From the NCBI GenBank assembly GCA_029532415.1, contig JAQOTA010000052.1, positions 3,224,001-3,288,000 of the forward strand: a stretch of 64,000 nucleotides of DNA. The letters run 5' to 3'. Position numbers and translations under genes: made by a program. Source of the DNA: Marasmius tenuissimus (lineage: Eukaryota; Basidiomycota; Agaricomycetes; Agaricales; Marasmiaceae). The notes beneath the pieces were generated by a model that was not told where the DNA came from, ran no database searches, and saw nothing but the letters and a program-made list of their open reading frames with translations. Positions 57,501 through 64,000 of this stretch are shown here, piece by piece; position 1 is the first letter of the stretch; each line of letters opens with the position of its first letter.

Positions 57501-60500
57501 TCCCTTGTTTTGCGGGAGGGCCTGGGGCTCAACGATTTGCCTTGTAAGTCCGTTAAGCATTTCATTGTGCTGAGTATGTGTCAGTCCCTCCTTAAACCCC
57601 CTCACGTCCCCAGATACCCCAGAGCCCCAACCCCTTTGAAGAGAGAGAAAGGGAGATTCGAGAAAGTTAAACAGGCCCACACCTGCTCACACGCTGGAGG
57701 GCGGGGATCGGGAAAACAGACGGCGGACGCGACGCGACGCGACGTGTTTACTTCTGATAAGTCTCTGTTGCGGGAAAAAAGACGTCATGTTACTTTTATA
57801 GGTACCTTATGTTATTTATCAGGTTTGACTCGGCCGAGTCGAGTCGGGATCCCTGGGCGATGTGCTCACTGCTGGGGAAAACCCAAAACCTCGGAAATGA
57901 AGATTTTCTGACTCGGGTCCTTCCTCTTTGCCTTCGAAGTGTGGAGTTGGGTTTGTTGACCGTCGCTATCAGCAACGCGGTCTCGTTGGGTGTTTCAATT
58001 CTGAAAGCCCATACGATAGGGAAATTCAAGGGAAAAGATAGATTATGGTCATGTCTCCGGAGCTCTCGTATCATCGACCAATTACAATCGCCCGCATGAA
58101 TCAGGACTGGTGAAAATCCAACTCCCATACGGTTTGAAAATCGAGACTGCCAGGTCCTCGATTATCTCCCCTTCGACCGCACTGTGCTCAAGGCTCCTGA
58201 AGTAACATCATTCCGTCATTCCACGCGTTTGTTTGGGCTTCAGGAGATTCAGTAAACCGATTACAATCACGTCGAAGATGTGCCTCTCATCCCTTCCGAA
58301 TCTCTTGATAAACGTTTGCAGGGGCGTTCGAAGCTTTTGATGGGCCATCAAACATCGTACAGGTATTCTCCTGAAGTCCCGGAGGCTGACGAGAATTTAG
58401 TCGCAAACTCGTCGCGGGTGGGATCTTTTGGTCCATCCCCTGGCCCAGGGGCCCAATTAGGACGGTCCTCTAGAAAACGTTCGATTTGCTCGTAGTTTAT
58501 GGTCAGTTTCCGCCACCCTTTCTCCCCGACATCCTCGTAGGGTAATTTGACCGGCTTTCCGATGATAAAGGTTCTTCGAGGCTCGTACTCACACCTTATC
58601 TATCTCGAGTAGTCCCCGCTTTCCCTTATTGCCCGTGCTCACTTCGCGAAACGGATGGACGTGGAGCGGATAGAACTCAGGGGTGTTAATATAGAGCTCA
58701 ATCTCGAACTCCTGTCAATTCTCGACTTGACCGTTCCGCGGAGGTGAGGAAGGCCTGACTGATGTTGACTCGTTACCTCGAGGAAGGTAAGGGAGAAGGA
58801 TCATTTCATAGAGAAGGGATGTCGGGATGAGCAATTCAGATCAATAAAGACGATAGTTGGTGTGATAGCACGCGTCGCGACGTGTTTCGAAAAAAAAAGG
58901 AGAGGCGATGATGGAAGCTTTACCACATCTGAGGGAATTATGAGCACATACGCGATTGTACAAATTGCGGCCGCTCGAGGATATCCAGTACCTCTACGTC
59001 TTCGGATTCTTGATCCACGACAAAGGGTATTTTGTGAAACTTGTTCTTGCGATATATTAGCGCTTAGTCTCCCTCCTACAAGCTAAGGATTCAGAGCGAG
59101 TCGTCGCGTTCAACCTTTGAAACCCCGAGTCCTTCCATGGCGCTCTCCAGAGTAGAAGCCAAAAAGTTAAACGTACACCGGGTCACTGGGATAGTTGAAG
59201 AAGGGTCGGTGATATCGACCATTGGGAGCTTCAACTCCGCCCTCCCGCCTCCCGAGATATGCATAACAAAGAGACATGAGGCATGACCGTCATTCTGGTA
59301 TGGAAGGCGACCATTTCGCCCGCATCTCCGAGTCAGATTCGCGTCAAAGAGAGCAAAACTTGAGAGGGTCCGACATGAGCAACCTGAGAATACCTGAAAC
59401 TTGAGCGCTATGAGTAGCCCGAGTACTCCTGGAGCGATTTGACAGCAACATCTCACCCTTCGGAGTGACTAAAGCCTAGATGTACCTAGTAGCCTATAGA
59501 CCTGACGACACAGGGTCGACCACGTCAATGAGCAACCGCTTCGACTCTCCAGAGTAGATGCAGGGACCCTACCTGACCACAGGTAAGCAAATGGAAGCAT
59601 CTACTTACCAGTGCCAGCGTATACCGCCAGCGATAATGATGAGATGCGCATCAGTTTTTTATTATCTGATATGCCCGGTCAAGAAATGGAGATAGGTAGG
59701 CCCTCATATGCTGTCGGTCGGTCAATTAGATGGAGCCCAGTCATACAGTCCATCTACTTACAGTGGCATACACTATTGGAAGCCAGGTAACGCTTCCATG
59801 ATAGAGTACTGAAAAAGACGTCATCTTATGAAACGAGTACGTGAAAAGTGTTCCGTACATTCGATTGAAGGAGGAAAGAAAGATGCGAAGTGTTCTCGTA
59901 CTCCCACCTTCGGGACAGTAAATTCGGTGAAGGACACACTGAAGGGTGTGAAGAGCCGCCAGAGATATGGACCGAGCTGCCGAACTACCGAGCTATCGTA
60001 AGCGTTGAACCAGATGAGAGAATTCAACCGTCGCGTTGCACAGCTACGTTGTATTAGTTGATATCAACGATATGAAGATGGTAAGAGTGCATTTTGCTGG
60101 TACATCCTTGGCAGAAGGCCCAATGGGAGCGACGGGAGCATGCCAAGAGCTCGACCTTGTACATATTCGACAGCCACCACCAGGTCCTAGAATGCGCCGA
60201 ACGATGCGGGATTTTCCTCACGGGTTTGGTGGCCAGCGTTTTGAATGAAGACCGGAGTCGACAATGTCAGCTGTTGACCAATAGCATGGATTGATGTTTA
60301 TCGATGAGCTCTCGAACGTCGAGCAGATACTTCAGAATGTGGAAGACGCTGAGACTCTTGATGCCACCCACTCGGAGGAAGAGGGCGGTGTGGGAGGTTT
60401 CGTATGACAGGGTGTCCTCGAGATCCAAGAACCCTGAGGTCCTGCAGGTGATGCAAGGCGTTTTCGTTCATGGTCAGCTCGAGTGGTGAAAGAACTCAAG

Positions 60501-63500
60501 CGTCGTCTGGCTGGATTGGTGATGGTAATTATGATAGGTTGACTAGCGAGCAAACACCGTGATGACGCACCCTCAGCCCATAACAGACCCAAACAAACCT
60601 GCCACAATTCAGCCCAAACTAAGTAACTGGTATCGCAACCTTTGATCGAACCTCAACAATCTCTTCCGGCAGTACAAAGATTGGGAAATATTAAAGGAGA
60701 CAGGGAGGAGGCAGACCCCTTCGCCCTGTAGCGATTCATGTTAAATGCGCTGAGTCGGTGCGGAGCATCCTCGATTGTTTCGGTCTTGCCCTGGCTCTGC
60801 TTTTAGTCCAAGCCTGATTGACTACGTGTGGAAGGAGCTCGCGAAGAGGCCCTGTCATACGGAAAACCGATAGACACGCCCGTCGTAACTCGGGAATCCC
60901 TAGTGGAGGAACTCGAGGGCCGGTTTTACAACTAGTGAGTTCTTGGGCTCAGGCTACTCCTCTCATCCCTCTCGATCCGAGTTGTCACCTATCCGTTTCT
61001 CATCGCTTCCTCGTGTAATTTCTCTGATTTGCGAAGTAGGAGAAGTATCGGTCAGGTTCCATATTGTCACCTCAACACCTCCAACTCACGTCCCTTATGT
61101 CCCCTTATCAAGACCACCTTATTCCCCGTGAGTGTCATTGTAACTACGCGACTCACATCTATCCATACAGACGCTAAGTCTGATTTAAGAAGTCATAAGC
61201 CAGAAATTGATCAACAAAACCCACCCATCAAACGCCTTTCGAGGACGAGGACCCCATCCACCGTCTTATCATTTCCATCTCGATCTTTCCAAACCCCGAC
61301 AATAAGTTCGAAGGATCTACTCTTTCCACCTCGGTGCGGCCCGATAGATGTTCCCCATGATCATTGTTGGCATCCATACCCACGGCGGCTGCACAGACTT
61401 TGAATAGCCTGACGTCGTCGTCCACGTAGAAATGACCAACGATAGCCACGGTTCTTCGTGCCGACACCGACTCCACATCCTGGCGGAAAGTCTAACTACC
61501 TGGTAAAGATAATAAAGATAGGTACAGCTGTGCTGGATATAGATCGCACCGAAGACTCATACATACTCTTGAGAGATGATTTTTAACACCGATGTCGGCT
61601 ACAACTGTCTCAATAACAACGACCATTTGCCGCTGCGTTCTGTGCGGTCTTCCGTTCCGATTGAACATGCTCGCTGTATGACAGCGCAGACCGCTCCGAG
61701 AACCCGAACGTTGGAGTGGGACGTGCACTGTCCTCTGATTCTCATCTACTCAGAGCTTTTAATTGCGATCCGCCCCATTATATGGTTTCTATATAACACG
61801 GTGGCGTGACCAACCACCCCCCGCCGACTTGTTGGATTAGGAAATCACGAGCTCATATGTCCCTTGTGGTCCAATAGAAAATAAACATTTCCAAGTAAAA
61901 AAGGCTATAGGCTAAGCTAACCCTGATACCGGGCTGAGAAATGAGGAACAGGAGATGGAAAGTTCGACGGCACGGGCTATTCAATGGTCGACCCTGCCGA
62001 GAAACCGCACTCGTCGCTCGACATGAAGCGAGAAAGGTGGCTGACGATGAGTGGGTAGAGGTTGACAGAGGATTGTTCACGAGACTGTCGTGTACAAGTT
62101 TACCCCAGGGAACACACTCAGGGAGGAAATGAAGAGAAACAGAGCAGAACATTGGAAGATGTGGGTGGTTACCTAAGTTCGGACAACTCCAAGGGAAGCG
62201 ACAGGAAAGGAAAGGAAAGATATCGCTATCGTCGTGAGAGCAGTGAAGGGACGGATACGAAGGTACCCTATTCCTCGAAACTAAAGGATAGTATTTCATT
62301 GCGCTCCACTCGACGCGGGGGATACGCTATCGAAGTAACAAAGGAGGGACGACTCGGAGACGTGAGCTCCCTGAACGTCCCAATGTAGCGTATCTTGGGA
62401 GTTTCTGTTGAGAACACAGAGATAAATGATAATGTACGGAGAAGCGAAGAACCGCAGACGTCGGCGCTGTAAACATCCCAAGGGAAAAACAACAGTCCCG
62501 AGGAACAGGGCTAGCCGTGTCTATGAGCCGCTGTACATGTCGCCTGGAAGGAAAGGAAGATCAAAGAGGCTCGGAAACTCCCCGTGGGGGTCGATCCACC
62601 AGCGATTCGAGCGGTATATTTGGACGTGGGGGACAAAAGAGACAGAGAAAGGAAATAGTTCAGGGGGGAATGACGATACGTCGATCCCAACTCGTTGGTG
62701 GGCACAATCGACGACAAGAATACCAGCAAAGTGGGCCTTTAGCCACTCCTAGATAGAATCCATCCGCCTCGAATCAGCCCACATATGCATCTCAGCACCC
62801 CAGTTCAAGCTTCCTGAAGAGGAAATGAAAAGCCTAAACCTCGGTACCTGCCCTCTAGCCGACATGTCAACCCGCCATCGAAACATGAGGCGAGAGTGAA
62901 TGCGAGAGGGTACAGCTGGCTGCTCAAGAAGGAATGGATAATCCACAGAATGAGTATAGCTAATCATGATGATAGGGATAGCGAACATTCCGAAAGACAG
63001 CAATAAGTGCGAATTGGACAGCAACAACAGCAGCAACAGGTGAGTCCTGATGCAACTTATCCAGGCTATCCTGTTCTTGATAAAGACCCCAGATCATAGA
63101 GGAGACGAATTGGGAATCAAGTCGGGCGTGACCACGGGAGGTGAGTCTAGCTATAGCTGCTGTTGCCTGGGTAGGTCAATAAGTCAGGAACGTGCGATGT
63201 TCGTAGGAAGATTGATCTTACTGTACATGTACAGGACGGAGCCGCTATCTTTTGAGGTCACTGCCAGAGCCGTTCAATCCCCCTTGAGCGAGCCATGTCC
63301 TGGGTCCAAGGTCCAGGAGCGACTCCCAATCCCGAGTCGGAGATGGGGACCAGGCATCTTCTAGACTTGGGGATTGCGAACTGTAGGCATAGGTCTGGAT
63401 CTCGGGGGAGGATCCCTCTGTTCGCGCTTGGGGGTTGAGATTAATAACACCGACATGTACACCTCATAGACAAACGTTCACCGATGACGAGAGGCTTGCA

Positions 63501-64000
63501 AAGGGCGATTGAGCGTCGTGGGAGGAAAATGGTTGGGTAGTATGAATTTGCGGGTCCATAGTGAGGCAAGAGCGCATGCCTTGGAAGCCGATAGTGCGTG
63601 CGTCTTGTGTACCGTCGGGGGCGCGGTCTGGACCCCAGAGATGCTCTCGAAATGCCATGGTTAGCGTTGAGGAAGGAGCATTCACTTGAGTCATTCGTAC
63701 GCGCCGAGCTCGGCTTCGGCATCATAGCTAGGCTAGAAACTCCCAACTAAAGTCTACGAGTGTCCAATGAATACAAGGCCTGCTAAACCAGATAGGGGTA
63801 CGTGGTGGGAATCACACACAACGAGGCTCTCCGACCCCAGGACGGTAACCTTCGAACAAGATTCCGCGAATACCTGGGGGGGGGGGGAATATGCCGTTGC
63901 GTCGGTAAAGGGACTCTAAGTATAAACCAGTGAGCGCTGAACATACGTAGAAGCGGAGAAAGATTTGGATTGAATGGCCCAACGTACGATTGGACGAGAC
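54501..64000. other. gene-poor right end, 9.5 kb
   Basis: A frame of 298 codons (54860-55756, plus) and many shorter ones lack recognisable domains; composition and lack of splice continuation suggest chance. A (CGT)n tract at about 54875-54891 and a poly-G run at about 63877-63887 are present. A piece at about 60090-60300 has a helix-like frame (LYIFDSHHQVLECAERC) that may be a remnant of a gene, but I cannot name it. Confidence 0.45.

Noticed and set aside
60085..60490. Possible gene remnant with LYIFDSHHQVLECAERC and FIDELSNVEQILQNVEDAE
   Set aside because: Two short frames without a joining splice pair or recognised family; too weak to annotate as a pseudogene.

Overview
The window looks like nuclear DNA of a filamentous basidiomycete, most likely a mushroom-forming Agaricomycete. 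The evidence is many short introns (about 50-70 bp) in almost every gene, a Plavaka-family transposon, a basidiomycete-type DDE transposase, bZIP proteins of the basidiomycete GCN4/CPC1-like type, and a CBM21 glycogen-targeting PP1 subunit. I cannot name a genus. Exon structures were worked out by hand from splice signals and reading-frame phase.

Layout. 1-2.5 kb: a six-exon Gfo/Idh/MocA NAD(P) oxidoreductase (minus). 3.55-6.73 kb: a 3.2-kb transposable element with 349-bp, almost identical terminal inverted repeats; it carries one multi-exon gene of unknown function and no recognisable transposase. 7.3-10.3 kb: two related bZIP genes (minus). 12.6-13.3 kb: a B-type (GNA-like) mannose-lectin gene. 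13.9-16.2 kb: two homologous small secreted four-cysteine proteins transcribed head to head. 18.1-20.6 kb: a 12-exon ferric reductase with a perfect iron-GATA motif upstream. 21.0-22.5 kb: an unrecognised cytosolic protein with a predicted coiled-coil end.

26.75-40.48 kb is a nested transposon. The outer element (19-bp TIRs, TA target duplication, DDE transposase) is split by a 10.0-kb Plavaka element at 28653-38662. The Plavaka element has its transposase on the minus strand and two accessory genes (KOW-like protein, DUF6698-like protein) on the plus strand, with a palindromic bidirectional promoter between them. The outer transposase is dead: it is cut in two by the insertion and also carries in-frame stops.

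45.1-48.3 kb encodes a large CBM21 protein with an RVxF-like motif (glycogen-targeting PP1 regulator). The remaining 48.3-64 kb, and 22.5-26.7 kb, hold no gene I can support; they contain degenerate tandem repeats and simple-sequence tracts.

The host genes do not form an evident cluster or pathway. The regulatory or secreted pairs (two bZIPs, two secreted proteins) look like local duplications. The strongest candidates for something undescribed are the cargo gene in the 3.2-kb TIR element and the palindromic shared-leader promoter inside the Plavaka element.
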